Source: Jannaschia aquimarina
GTDB lineage: Bacteria > Pseudomonadota > Alphaproteobacteria > Rhodobacterales > Rhodobacteraceae
Direction: 5' to 3'
Assembly (NCBI RefSeq): GCF_000877395.1
Contig: NZ_JYFE01000004.1
Coordinates: forward strand, 1 to 46,166
DNA: 46,166 nucleotides
Both the position numbers and the translations under genes were made by a program. The notes under the pieces are model-generated. The model did not search any database. It was not told the origin of the DNA and saw only the letters and a list, made by a program, of their open reading frames with translations. Below are positions 1 to 8,460 of the stretch, one piece after another (the first letter of the stretch is position 1; every line of letters starts with the position of its first letter).

Positions 1-125
1 ATAATCTCGAGGGTCTTATCCATCGAGCGTCCATCCGGCGCCTTGACGTCCGAACTATCCCCGGCGGCTCCTCGATGCTCCAATCGAGTGCAGCCTCGCG
101 TGGCGCTCGGCATGGTTGCAGCCGG

Positions 126-192
126 GTGTCACCGCGTGACGCGGCCCGATCCGACCCCTGCGAAACAGATCCCGCCCGTAACCGCCGCATAC
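126..192 (+). repeat. 67-nt dispersed intergenic palindromic repeat, copy A
   Basis: It starts GTGTCACCGCGTGACGCGG, has CGAAACAGATC in the middle and ends CATAC. The same start, middle and end recur at the same 67-nt spacing at five other intergenic places. It lies just past the 3' end of the minus-strand glutathione transferase gene. A left extension with GCGCTCG near 103 is shared with the copy at 20213. The ends of the unit are imperfectly complementary. The rest of 1-217 contains no gene that can be supported. Confidence 0.8.
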
Positions 193-217
193 ACGAGTGA
201 AACCTCTGCGAGGACTG

Positions 218-949
218 TCATCGTCCGTGCGGTTTCGCCGCGTAGAGTCCACGCTTCCACGATGGTCGTGCGGTAATGCGGTCGTACCAGGCCCGCAGGT
301 TGGCGAACCCATCCGCGCCGATCCTGTCACCGCCGCGATAGATCTCCTCCAGGCACCAGATCCAAGGGGCGAGCGCGATATCGGCGATGCCGAAGGCGTC
401 GCCGGCGATCCAGGGTCGGCCGTCGAGGCGATTGTCGATGACGCCGTAAAGGCGACGGGCTTCTTCGGCGTATTTCTCCGCAGGATACGGGTCGTCCGAC
501 TTGCCGGCCATGACGTGGTGGAAGTGGCCGAACTGCCCGAACATCGGGCCGACCGAGGCCATCTGGAACATAAGCCATTGCGTCACCTCGAACCGCCCGC
601 GGGCATCCGTGGGCATGAGGCGTCCGGTTTTCTCGGCGAGGTAGAGGAGGATCGCGCCGCTCTCAGACAGAGCGATCGGGGCGCCGTCCGGTCCGTCCGG
701 ATCGATCAGCGCGGGGATCTTGCCGTTCGGGGCCAGAGCGACGAAGGCCGGATGTTTCTGTTGCTTGTCGGCGAGGCGTACGTGGTGGACCTCGTAGGGC
801 AGGCCGAACTCCTCGAGCGCGATCGACACCTTCGCCCCGTTAGGCGTGTGTTCGGTGAAGAGCTGCAGCTTTCCCGGATCCGTCGCAGGCCAGGGGGTCG
901 GGTTCGTCGCGGGGGATTTCGTCATGGTGGTCGTGGCATGAGCTGTCAT
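218..949 (-). CDS. Glutathione S-transferase family protein (YghU/YfcG-like)
   Basis: The 243-residue protein has a thioredoxin-like N-terminal half (LQLFTEHTPNGAKVSIALEE, then NGKIPAL and the glutathione-binding SESGAILLYLAEK). An all-helical C-terminal half contains the GST fold motif IADIALAPW. This layout fits cytosolic disulfide-bond reductase-type GSTs such as YghU and YfcG, which use two glutathiones; the specific substrate cannot be read. The start at 949 is preferred because GGAG lies 7 nt upstream; a longer reading to 1021 lacks a ribosome site. It follows the LysR gene on the same strand with a 115-nt gap that probably holds its own promoter. Confident in family, not in substrate. 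Confidence 0.9.
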   Translation of the reverse strand: MTAHATTTMTKSPATNPTPWPATDPGKLQLFTEHTPNGAKVSIALEEFGLPYEVHHVRLADKQQKHPAFVALAPNGKIPALIDPDGPDGAPIALSESGAILLYLAEKTGRLMPTDARGRFEVTQWLMFQMASVGPMFGQFGHFHHVMAGKSDDPYPAEKYAEEARRLYGVIDNRLDGRPWIAGDAFGIADIALAPWIWCLEEIYRGGDRIGADGFANLRAWYDRITARPSWKRGLYAAKPHGR

Positions 950-1064
950 GTCCGGTCTCCTATATCGAAGCTTTGGACATGCACCGGCATGTGCTGCGCG
1001 ATAATCGGTCGGATCGGACAATCACCTTCAACGAACAGTCCTTAATTCCAGCAGCCGCGCGAGA

Positions 1065-1964
1065 TCAGGTCTCGAAGCCATCCAGACCATCCACGAGATG
1101 ATCGATCAAGGCCCGCACCCGCGCGGGAAGGTGCCGGCCCTCGGGATGGACGACCTGGATGGGCATGCCCGCCCCGGCCGCATGCGACAGTACTTCGACC
1201 AGGGTGCCGTCTCGGAGATCTTCTTGGAAGTGGAACCGCAGATCCTGCACGATCGCCAGGCCGGACAGGGCGACGCTGCGATGCGCTTCGCCGTCATCGA
1301 CGCACAGAGTTTGGGCCGTGTCGAAGGACACCGCCTCGCCGTCGACCTCGAACCGCCAGCGATAGGCGCGGCCCGACCCCTTGAAGACGAAGGTGGCGCA
1401 GACATGCGCATCGAGGTCCTCGATCGCGCCCGGTCGCCCATGCGCGGCGATGTAGTCGGGCGAGGCGACCGTAACCGTGCGGGCCGTGCCGACGCGGCGC
1501 GCGCGCAGGCCGCTATCGGTCAGATCGCCGAAGCGGATGGCCAGGTCGCGCCCCGTCCCGATCAGATCCGAGGGGCGATCGTCGAACCGCATGTCGAGCG
1601 CGACCTCGGGGTGGCGCCGGGCGAAGTCCAGCAGGAGCGGGACCGCGTGGCGACGGCCGAAGACCACGGGCAGGTCGATGCGGATCCGGCCCCTCAGGCC
1701 CCGGGACGCGCTGCGCACCTCCTCCTCGGCATCGGCCATCGCTTCGGTGATGTCGCGGGCGCGCTCGTAGAACCGCGTGCCCTCCTCGGTCAGGACGACG
1801 CGACGTGTGGTGCGGGTAAACAGCCGGACGCCGAGGCGGTCCTCCAGACGACCGACGCTCTTCGAGGTGCCGGCCGTCGTGGCGCCCAATCGGCGGGCCG
1901 CGGCGCTGAAGCCGCCCGTCTCGGCGACGGCCACGAAGACGGCGAGGTCGTCGAGTTGGTCCAA
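1065..1964 (-). CDS. LysR family transcriptional regulator
   Basis: The 299-residue protein has the N-terminal winged helix-turn-helix of LysR proteins (LAVFVAVAETGGFSAAARRL, then SVGRLEDRLGVRLFTRTTR), followed by a substrate-binding domain from about residue 90. Length is normal for the family. It is divergent from the short-chain dehydrogenase at 2082, the usual layout for a LysR regulator and its target. A perfect 14-bp palindrome sits 17 nt upstream of its start, so autoregulation and control of the neighbour are likely. The effector is unknown. Confidence 0.93.
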   Translation of the reverse strand: MDQLDDLAVFVAVAETGGFSAAARRLGATTAGTSKSVGRLEDRLGVRLFTRTTRRVVLTEEGTRFYERARDITEAMADAEEEVRSASRGLRGRIRIDLPVVFGRRHAVPLLLDFARRHPEVALDMRFDDRPSDLIGTGRDLAIRFGDLTDSGLRARRVGTARTVTVASPDYIAAHGRPGAIEDLDAHVCATFVFKGSGRAYRWRFEVDGEAVSFDTAQTLCVDDGEAHRSVALSGLAIVQDLRFHFQEDLRDGTLVEVLSHAAGAGMPIQVVHPEGRHLPARVRALIDHLVDGLDGFET

Positions 1965-1980
1965 TCCCTTCCCCCTATTG

Positions 1981-1994
1981 CAACGATATCGTTG
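1981..1994. promoter_or_regulatory. Perfect 14-bp palindrome, candidate LysR operator
   Basis: CAACGATATCGTTG is its own reverse complement and lies in the 117-nt gap between the divergent LysR gene and the dehydrogenase. Its AT centre flanked by dyad arms, with T-N11-A spacing, matches the general LysR-box form. Binding is inferred, not shown. Confidence 0.55.
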
Positions 1995-2081
1995 ATGGTG
2001 GCTCTTCGGATACGCCGATTATCGGCAGCCCGCCAGTCTGCCATCTCTCCTTGCGACACGAACGCAATGGAGGCCAAATCA

Positions 2082-2816
2082 ATGGCACATCTCAAAGACA
2101 GACATGTCCTGGTCATCGGAGGGTCCTCCGGTATCGGACTGGCCACCGCCCGGTTGGCCATGGAAGACGGGGCCCATGTGACGATCACGGGCCGGGATAC
2201 GGACAAGCTGAACCGCGCCGCCGTCGCGTTGGGCGGAGCCGAGGCGATCCAGCTTGACCTCGCCGACGAGGCCGGCATCGCCGCTCTCTTCGACGGGCGG
2301 TCGGTCGACCATGTCGGGATCACCGGGCCGGGGCCGGGGTTCTATCCCTTCACAGAGGCCGACATAGAACAGGTCCGTGCCGACTTCGACGCCAAGTTCT
2401 GGGGTCAGTACCGGATCGCCCGACAGGCCGTCGCCCGGCTGGTCGAGACGGCGAGCGGCGGATCGGACGCGTCGCTGACCTTCATGTCGGGGGCGTTCTC
2501 ACAACGGCCCATCCCGGGCGCCTCGACGCTCGCTGCGATCCAATCGGGCCTGGAAGGTCTCGCCCGGGCGCTGGCCGTCGAGGTCGGGCCGGTCCGGGTC
2601 AACGCGGTGTCGCCGGGCCTGACCGACACGCCGCTGATCCGTGGGCTCTTCGGCGACGGGACCGATGACCTCTACGCCGACACGGCGCGCGGCCTGCCAG
2701 CGCAACGCGTCGCTCAACCCGAGGACATCGCCGAGACCTTCGTTATGCTGATGCGGAACCGTTCCATGACCGGGTCCACGATCTATCCGGACGGCGGCCT
2801 CACCCTCCGAGGCTGA
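2082..2816 (+). CDS. SDR family oxidoreductase with altered catalytic motif
   Basis: The 244-residue protein has a clear Rossmann cofactor site (VIGGSSGIGLATARL, then ITGRDTDKL with Arg in the NADP-preferring position) and the C-terminal VRVNAVSPGL segment typical of short-chain dehydrogenases. The usual NAG motif is degenerate (DHVGITGPGPG). Where YxxxK should follow the Ser (FMSGAFSQRPIPGAS) the sequence reads TLAAIQSG, so the catalytic Tyr and Lys are absent. The family includes such YxxxN or non-catalytic variants. GGAGG 8 nt upstream fixes the start at 2082 rather than the in-frame ATG at 2067. It is probably regulated by the divergent LysR protein. Confidence 0.88.
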   Translation: MAHLKDRHVLVIGGSSGIGLATARLAMEDGAHVTITGRDTDKLNRAAVALGGAEAIQLDLADEAGIAALFDGRSVDHVGITGPGPGFYPFTEADIEQVRADFDAKFWGQYRIARQAVARLVETASGGSDASLTFMSGAFSQRPIPGASTLAAIQSGLEGLARALAVEVGPVRVNAVSPGLTDTPLIRGLFGDGTDDLYADTARGLPAQRVAQPEDIAETFVMLMRNRSMTGSTIYPDGGLTLRG

Positions 2817-2879
2817 GACCACCGATCCCGTACTCGAAGCCGGTCGACCACCGTCGGCCGCATCACAAGGAGCAAGACC

Positions 2880-3437
2880 ATGATCCTCAAGACCCTCTTC
2901 GCCGCCGCCCTGATCGCGGCTCCCGTCCTCGTCCCGTCGAACGTCTTCGCCCAGGACGCCGCGACAACGGCCACTGCGCCGGCCGATATTTCGGCAAACG
3001 TCGCCGACGCCCTGCTCCGCTTCGTCAACGGAATGGATACCGACGACGGCGCCCTGATCGGGTCCGCCTTCGCCGACGCCGCTCTGGTCGACTTCACCCC
3101 GGCGGCCGCCAAGGTCGGCATGCAGTTCCCGATCATCGAGGGGCGTGAGAACCTCGTCGGCGGCCTCGTCCCCTTCGCCGGCGCCTACACGACGTCGCAT
3201 TCCGTCACCAACGTCCGCGTCGATGTGGATGGAGACAGCGCGTCCCTCTATGCCATCGTCGAGGCGCAGCACTTTCCCGAAGGTGTCCGGGATCGCAACT
3301 TCAAGATGATGAACGATTACCACCTCGATCTCAGCCGCGACACCGCGGACGAAACCGGCCGCCGCTGGCTGATCGACCGCATGGTGATCGACAACATCTG
3401 GGCCGAAGGCGACATCACCGTGATGACCGGCGGGTGA
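2880..3437 (+). CDS. Secreted nuclear transport factor 2-like protein
   Basis: The 185-residue protein begins with a Sec signal peptide (MILKTLFAAALIAAPVLVPS, cleavage probably after VFAQ). The mature part resembles the SnoaL/NTF2-like alpha+beta cone fold: a helix with DALLRFVNGMDTDDGALIGS, then FADAALVDFTP, a central GREN loop and strands around HSVTNVRVDVDGDSASLYAI. Such domains bind small ligands or act as isomerase-like enzymes; nothing here defines a substrate. AAGGAG lies just upstream of the ATG. It follows the dehydrogenase by 63 nt and may be co-transcribed with it. A GC-rich hairpin follows the stop. Confidence 0.78.
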   Translation: MILKTLFAAALIAAPVLVPSNVFAQDAATTATAPADISANVADALLRFVNGMDTDDGALIGSAFADAALVDFTPAAAKVGMQFPIIEGRENLVGGLVPFAGAYTTSHSVTNVRVDVDGDSASLYAIVEAQHFPEGVRDRNFKMMNDYHLDLSRDTADETGRRWLIDRMVIDNIWAEGDITVMTGG

Positions 3438-3458
3438 AGCTGCCGTATTGAGGACACA

Positions 3459-3484
3459 AGGGGCGGTGCCTACGCACCGCCCCT
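3459..3484 (+). terminator. Terminator-like hairpin after the NTF2-like gene
   Basis: AGGGGCGGTGC and GCACCGCCCCT form an 11-bp perfect stem with a 4-nt loop, 22 nt after the stop codon. There is no clear T-run, so termination is inferred from position and stem strength. Confidence 0.6.
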
Positions 3485-3563
3485 CGTCATGAAGATGCGC
3501 AACGCATTCGGAAGCGCTTCAGTCGAGTGCAGGTTGGAGACGGTCCGCCATCGTTCTCTACGT

Positions 3564-3630
3564 GTCTCATCACGCGACGCGACCGGGTCCGACCCTTGCG
3601 AAACAGAACGCCCTCGTCTCTCGACCATAC
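3564..3630 (+). repeat. 67-nt dispersed intergenic palindromic repeat, copy B
   Basis: It begins GTCTCATCACGCGACGCGA, has GCGAAACAGA in the middle and ends CATAC at exactly 67 nt. It lies between the convergent NTF2-like and histidine phosphatase genes. Upstream, TCGAGTGCAG is shared with copy A. Confidence 0.78.
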
Positions 3631-3643
3631 TTGGCGTGACGTT

Positions 3644-4231
3644 TCACCCGGCCCATTCGTCCGGCATGAATGTGCCGCGCGTGGCGAAGCCTCCCGCACC
3701 GTCGGGGGTCAGCACCACGCCTTCGCCTTCCGCCAAGGTCACGCCCGCCACCGCGTTGATGTTCGAGCGATGCGAGACAATCACGCGGTTCGTTCCGGGC
3801 GCGGGCGGGGCCGTGACCAAGTCGCGCAGGAAGGCGACCCGCTCCCCCCGGCCGTCATCGTCCGATAGCAGGCCGATGAGGCGCATGTCCTCGGTCGCAT
3901 GCCCGAAGCTGATCCGTGCGTGGTCGGCGCAGCGGGCGAAGGGCGAGGCCCAGACCTCCCCGGCCACGATGCCGCGTTCGTCCCAAGCCGCCCCGATCAC
4001 CCGCGCCTGCCGCTCGCCCTCGGCCGAGAGCAGGCGCTGCCGCTCGCGGGGCCATTCGATGCGGTCGATGCCCGACCACTGCGTCGCGGCGTGGCGGAAG
4101 TAGACGACGTGCCCGCCCTCGCGCAGGGCCGGAATCAGCGTGCCGTGATGCGCGGCGGCGGCGCGTGGCAGGACGGTTGTGGCGACGGCGGCGCCTAGGG
4201 CGGCAAGGACGTGGCGGCGGGTCGGGGTCAT
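3644..4231 (-). CDS. Tat-exported histidine phosphatase family protein
   Basis: The 195-residue protein begins MTPTRRHVLAALGAAVATTV, a twin-arginine-type signal ending near PRAAAAH. The mature protein has VVYFRHAAT, a variant of the RHG phosphohistidine motif, then WASPFARCADHARISFG (second Arg) and VIVSHRSNIN (second catalytic His) near the C-terminus. This is branch-1/SixA-like phosphatase architecture, probably periplasmic; the substrate is not evident. AGGAG 6 nt upstream selects this start over an in-frame extension to 4345. It lies downstream of the amidohydrolase on the same strand with a 226-nt gap. Confidence 0.87.
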   Translation of the reverse strand: MTPTRRHVLAALGAAVATTVLPRAAAAHHGTLIPALREGGHVVYFRHAATQWSGIDRIEWPRERQRLLSAEGERQARVIGAAWDERGIVAGEVWASPFARCADHARISFGHATEDMRLIGLLSDDDGRGERVAFLRDLVTAPPAPGTNRVIVSHRSNINAVAGVTLAEGEGVVLTPDGAGGFATRGTFMPDEWAG

Positions 4232-4457
4232 CGGAAGCTCCTTCCGGTCGGGTCGCAGGTGTCGGACCGATGACGCGCAGAAGCAGCCTCCGGCTCCGCG
4301 CGGTTGCGCACGGGTTCTATGCTGATGCTGCGTCTCGGCCGCCACGGGACCGACGGAAGGCTGACGGGTCTGCCAGAGTACAGCGGATGCGTCGCGTATC
4401 CTGTCATCGCGTCCCTGGTTGGTGGTCGCGCGACCAACGCGCGATCGCCGAAGCCTT

Positions 4458-6284
4458 TCATCCCCGCCCCATCTCCGAATAATCGACCACCGGCGACCAG
4501 TCCGGCGCGATGGGGGGCACGTGGCGCAGGTCGCGGGCGGCGAACGCGCCCTTGGCGTGGACGACCGTGCCGCCCACGGCCGTCAGGTCGGCGGTGATCT
4601 TGGCGATCTCGGCATCGGTGACGGCGAAGACGTCGCGGTCCAGAATGGCGAAATCCGCCATCTGCCCCGGCACGATGGCGCCCTTCCGACCCGCATCGCC
4701 GGTGAACCAGGCCGATCCCACCGTCATGAGGCGCAACGCCTCCTCGCGGTCCAGCAGATTGTCATCGCCATACATGCGCATCCCGCCGCGGCTGAGCCCT
4801 GTCGACAGCCATTGCAGCGCGAACCAGGGGTTGTAGCTGGCGACCCGGGTGGCATCCGTCCCGAGGCCCACCGGCACGCCCAGGTCGAGGATCGCGCGGA
4901 AGTTCGGGGTGCGCTGCAACTCATCCATCCCGTGCTGTTCGACGAAATCCTCGGCCTGGAATTGCAGCCGATTCTGGATGTTGATGCCGCCGCCCAGGGC
5001 CGCGATCCGCTCCAGATGCGCGGGCGTGAAGGTCTCGACATGGTCGATGAACCAGCCTTCGGTCAGACCCGCCCCCGCGGCCACGTCCTCATAGACGTTG
5101 AGCAGCCGGTCGGCGGTCTGGCCATAGGTGATGTGCTGGCGGAAGGGCCATTGCCGCTCGCCCAGCAGGGTCATGATCCGGTGCTGGATCTCCTCGGCGT
5201 CCGAGTCGATGTCGGGGATCGGCTCGCCGAAGATCTCGAAGTCGTAAGACGCCCAGGACAGGTTCTCGCCCCCGCCCACCAGCTTAAGCATGTCGTCGCC
5301 CTGCTGCGGCGTCCATTCTCGCGTCCACCGATCGTAGTCGTCGTATTCCTCACCCTTGATCTGCGGGAAGGTGTGGTAGCCGGTGCGCACAGTCATCAAC
5401 CCGCGCTCGTGCAGCCAGTGGGTCACGGCGTAGGCATCGGCGTCGGGGAACTCCATGCCGCCCCCGCCCGCATCCGAGACGGAGGTGATGCCGAGCGCGT
5501 TCAGCTCATCCATGTACTGGATCGAGGAGTTGACCTGCTCGTCGATGCTGAGCTTCGGGGCGGCCACCAGCGTGCGGTACATCAGGAGGCCGGAGGGTGT
5601 CGCCAGCAACCGGCCGGTCGGGTCGCCGTCCACCTTCTCGATGGTGCCGCCCGGATAGGTCGGGTGGCCGGGCTGATCGTAGCCGAAATAGCGGATGGCG
5701 GCGTCGTTGATCAGCGTCAGCTTGTAGAGGTGATGAACAAGGATGGGCGTGTCGGGCGCGATGGCGTTCAGCTCGGCCACGGTGGGCAGGCGCTTCTCCT
5801 TGAACTGATGCTCCGAGAAGCCGCCGACGACGCGGACGAACTGGCCCTCGGGGGTGCGGGCGACCTGCTCGCGCAGACGGTGCAGGCCTTCCTCGAGGCT
5901 GTCCACGTCGTCCCAGCGGACCTCGTAGGTGTAATTCACCCCGCCCCGGATCGAATGGGTGTGGCTGTCGTTCAACCCGGGGATCAGGCGGCGGCCGCCC
6001 GCGTCGATCACGGTGGTGAAGGCGCCGCGAAAGGGCGCGACATCGGCTTCCGTCCCGACGGCGACGAACACGCCGTCGCGGGCGGCAAGCGCGGTGGCCT
6101 CGGGGCGGTCCGGGTCCATCGTAGTGATGCGCGCGTTCACGACGACGATCTCGGCGGGCGCCTCGCCGCTTTGGGCGCGGGCGGGACCGGCGGCTGTCGC
6201 GGCGCCGAGCGCTGCGGAGGCGGACAGGAAGGACCGGCGGTCGAGCGCGAAGCGCGGAGCGGGGCGGGCGGGGGCTTGGGTCAT
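4458..6284 (-). CDS. Tat-exported YtcJ-like amidohydrolase
   Basis: The 608-residue protein has a twin-arginine leader (LDRRSFLSASAALGAATAAG) and then the metal-dependent amidohydrolase fold. Visible features are the N-terminal beta-sandwich strand EIVVVNARITTMD, the metal-binding HTH in PGLNDSHTHSIRGG, a middle barrel (residues about 100-520), LGTDATRV near the C-terminal metal site, and a closing IVPGQMADFAILDRD segment. This is the YtcJ/AepA-like group with an insertion typical of about 550-600-residue members. The reaction is probably hydrolysis of an amide-type bond; the substrate is unknown. AGGAG lies 6 nt upstream. It is followed by a second exported hydrolase gene group on the same strand. 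Confidence 0.88.
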   Translation of the reverse strand: MTQAPARPAPRFALDRRSFLSASAALGAATAAGPARAQSGEAPAEIVVVNARITTMDPDRPEATALAARDGVFVAVGTEADVAPFRGAFTTVIDAGGRRLIPGLNDSHTHSIRGGVNYTYEVRWDDVDSLEEGLHRLREQVARTPEGQFVRVVGGFSEHQFKEKRLPTVAELNAIAPDTPILVHHLYKLTLINDAAIRYFGYDQPGHPTYPGGTIEKVDGDPTGRLLATPSGLLMYRTLVAAPKLSIDEQVNSSIQYMDELNALGITSVSDAGGGGMEFPDADAYAVTHWLHERGLMTVRTGYHTFPQIKGEEYDDYDRWTREWTPQQGDDMLKLVGGGENLSWASYDFEIFGEPIPDIDSDAEEIQHRIMTLLGERQWPFRQHITYGQTADRLLNVYEDVAAGAGLTEGWFIDHVETFTPAHLERIAALGGGINIQNRLQFQAEDFVEQHGMDELQRTPNFRAILDLGVPVGLGTDATRVASYNPWFALQWLSTGLSRGGMRMYGDDNLLDREEALRLMTVGSAWFTGDAGRKGAIVPGQMADFAILDRDVFAVTDAEIAKITADLTAVGGTVVHAKGAFAARDLRHVPPIAPDWSPVVDYSEMGRG

Positions 6285-6433
6285 GGATTACTCCTGCAGG
6301 TTTGGGCCTCAGATCGGGCCCGGCGGCGGGGAGAGGGCCGCCGGGCCAGCCCGCCCGCGGGGTACGGCACCGATAGGATCAGTCCCGCGGGCAGGAGGTA
6401 CGGGCGCGGACGAAGTCCGTCCACGCCACGGTC

Positions 6434-7165
6434 TCAGTTCGACGGCTGGGCGGTCGCGAAGTAACTCTCCAGCACGGCACCGTATTCGGGCGTGACCAAA
6501 GAATAGGCCTCGGCCATCAGCGGCGTGTTCTCTTCATCCCAGGTGTCGTGGATCTGGCTGAGGATCGAGAACGTGCTCTCGACCACCACGCCGGCTTGCT
6601 GAAGGCGCGCGATGGTCGTCTGCGAGGCGAGGTCGGAATAGTCGCCCGACGCGTCGATCGCGGCGATGACGTGGTATCCCTCGGCCGCCATCTCAATGGC
6701 GGGGAAGGCCACGCAGACGCTCGTCAGGATACCCGAGATGACGATGGTGTTGCGCCCCGTCGCCTCCACGGCCGTGCGGATGCGCGCGTCGTCCCAAGCG
6801 TTGATTGGGCCGGCGCGATCGATCACCTCCGCCGAGGGTGCGTTCTCCAGCACCTCGGGGATGAGCGGGCCGTTCGGCCCCTCGGGCACGGAGGTCGAGG
6901 CGATGACGGGAATGCCGAAGAACTCGGCCACCTTGCCCTTGGCCGCCACGTTGCGGCGCAGCTGGGTGGGATCGATGTCGTTGACGATTTGCATCAGCCC
7001 GGCCTGATGGTCGAGCATCAGGAATACCGTATCGTCGCGGTCGAGGAGGCGCTGGCCGAGCTCCTCGACAGGGGCATTCTGGGCAAGAGCCGCAGGCACT
7101 GCGGCGAAAGCGAGCGCGGCGGCCGCAAACGCGGTGCGCAGCAAAGCAAAAGGGTGGTTTTTCAT
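6434..7165 (-). CDS. Secreted isochorismatase-like hydrolase (YcaC-type)
   Basis: The 243-residue protein starts with a Sec signal (LLRTAFAAAALAFAAVPAAL, then AQ). The mature part matches cysteine hydrolases of the isochorismatase superfamily: catalytic Asp in VFLMLDHQAG, the INAWDD segment, and the nucleophile Cys in ISGILTSVCVAFPA. YcaC-like members have about 200 residues and are cytoplasmic, so the export signal is unusual. Substrate unknown. It lies upstream of the amidohydrolase on the same strand (149-nt gap), and both are exported hydrolases, so a shared degradation role is possible but unproven. It is divergent from the first AraC regulator. Confidence 0.87.
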   Translation of the reverse strand: MKNHPFALLRTAFAAAALAFAAVPAALAQNAPVEELGQRLLDRDDTVFLMLDHQAGLMQIVNDIDPTQLRRNVAAKGKVAEFFGIPVIASTSVPEGPNGPLIPEVLENAPSAEVIDRAGPINAWDDARIRTAVEATGRNTIVISGILTSVCVAFPAIEMAAEGYHVIAAIDASGDYSDLASQTTIARLQQAGVVVESTFSILSQIHDTWDEENTPLMAEAYSLVTPEYGAVLESYFATAQPSN

Positions 7166-7373
7166 GGGGTCCTCTCCATCGGATCGTGATCGGCCCTAAC
7201 GGTAGAGGCGTCGGGTACACTTCGTAGGACGCTCTTTTGCGCGAACCGATGGAAGCTTTGCCCGTAGCGATTGACCCCATCGCAATGGGAGCAATCGAAG
7301 TCGTTTCGTGCTATTTGAACAAGCGAGCATGCGCCTGGACCACCTCGCCGGTCGGCTGCGGAGGAATGCACGG

Positions 7374-8255
7374 ATGGACGACTACGCCCTGAACGTCCCT
7401 GACGGCGCCGAAGCCTTCGCTCCGCACGCGTCCCCACGCGCGCATGTCTGCCCCGTGACGCGGATGACCGTGACCGCGCTGCCGCCGGGTCGGGTAAAGG
7501 TCCGGATGCACGACGTGCCGTTCTTCATGACCGTCGCCCCGACCCCGCACCGGCCGCGGATCGACCGTCTTACGCTCGACGGGCAGGATCTGCGGGATCG
7601 CTCGCTGGTTAAGAGTCAGCCCGCCTTCGATCTCTTTACGGGCGGAAGCGAGCACGAAGTGTCCGCCTCGAACCGCGGTTGGCACCTGATGGTCGAGGTG
7701 CCGAAGGGCACCCTGCCCGACATCGTTCCGGAGGCGTGGGACGACCGGGACAGATTGGATGTCGGCATGGTGTCCTCGGCGGACCCCGTCGCGGTTCAAC
7801 TCGGCCGCCTCGCACTCGACCATCTCAGACAAGGCGCCGCCGACCGGCTCTATGTCGAGGGCTTGTCGATTGCGCTGACGGCGCGCGCCGTGGGGCTCCT
7901 GACCGGGCGCGGGGACACGCCGCCCACTGGCGGAACCGACAAGCGGATCGCACGTGCGGTCGACTTCATCGAGGCGCATATCGCGGATGACCTGTCCGTG
8001 GCCGGCATCGCGCGGAATGCCGCGATGTCGCCGTCCTGGTTCGCCGCGTCTTTCCGCGGACAGATGGGACGGTCGGTCCACGCCTATGTCATGGAGCGCC
8101 GGTGCGAGCGGGCCCGTCTACTGATTGCGGAGCAGCGCCTGTCGCTCGCGCAGATCGCTGTCGAATGCGGCTTCGCGCACCAGGCCCATATGGGACGGGC
8201 CTTCAAGCGACGCTTCGGCGTGACACCTGCCCGGGCCAGAACCGTCATCTTTTAG
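7374..8255 (+). CDS. AraC family transcriptional regulator, tandem paralogue 1
   Basis: The 293-residue protein has an N-terminal sensing half and a C-terminal double helix-turn-helix (RIARAVDFIEAHIADDLSVA, then MSPSWFAASFRGQ, and AQIAVECGFAHQAHMGRAFK with FKRRFGVTPARAR). Length is normal for AraC regulators. GGAGG 9 nt upstream favours the ATG at 7374 over a GTG at 7308; this also aligns the N-terminus with the neighbouring paralogue. It is divergent from the exported isochorismatase-like gene, a plausible target. A perfect-stem hairpin follows its stop. Confidence 0.9.
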   Translation: MDDYALNVPDGAEAFAPHASPRAHVCPVTRMTVTALPPGRVKVRMHDVPFFMTVAPTPHRPRIDRLTLDGQDLRDRSLVKSQPAFDLFTGGSEHEVSASNRGWHLMVEVPKGTLPDIVPEAWDDRDRLDVGMVSSADPVAVQLGRLALDHLRQGAADRLYVEGLSIALTARAVGLLTGRGDTPPTGGTDKRIARAVDFIEAHIADDLSVAGIARNAAMSPSWFAASFRGQMGRSVHAYVMERRCERARLLIAEQRLSLAQIAVECGFAHQAHMGRAFKRRFGVTPARARTVIF

Positions 8256-8260
8256 CGGCG

Positions 8261-8286
8261 GCGATGCGGCGCCGCCCACGCATCGC
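8261..8286 (+). terminator. Terminator-like hairpin between the two AraC genes
   Basis: GCGATGCG and CGCATCGC form an 8-bp perfect stem with a 10-nt loop, beginning 5 nt after the stop codon. No long T-run follows. Confidence 0.45.
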
Positions 8287-8460
8287 ACCCATGAGGCTGG
8301 TCGCCGCAAGTTCGCCCAGGCAGGCGCATCCTTCGGACGACAGCCAGCTTCATAGTCTCGATCGACTGAAACCTTGCCTGATCCGACGGAAGCGCCCGGA
8401 TACCGACATCGCGCGGCCGGATCGTGCTAAGGTGCAGTGGGACGACGATATCGCCCTGTC

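Noticed and set aside
4419-6464. 681-residue plus-strand frame opposite the amidohydrolase
   Set aside because: It is the GC-rich antisense shadow of a gene with a clear family, Tat signal and ribosome site.
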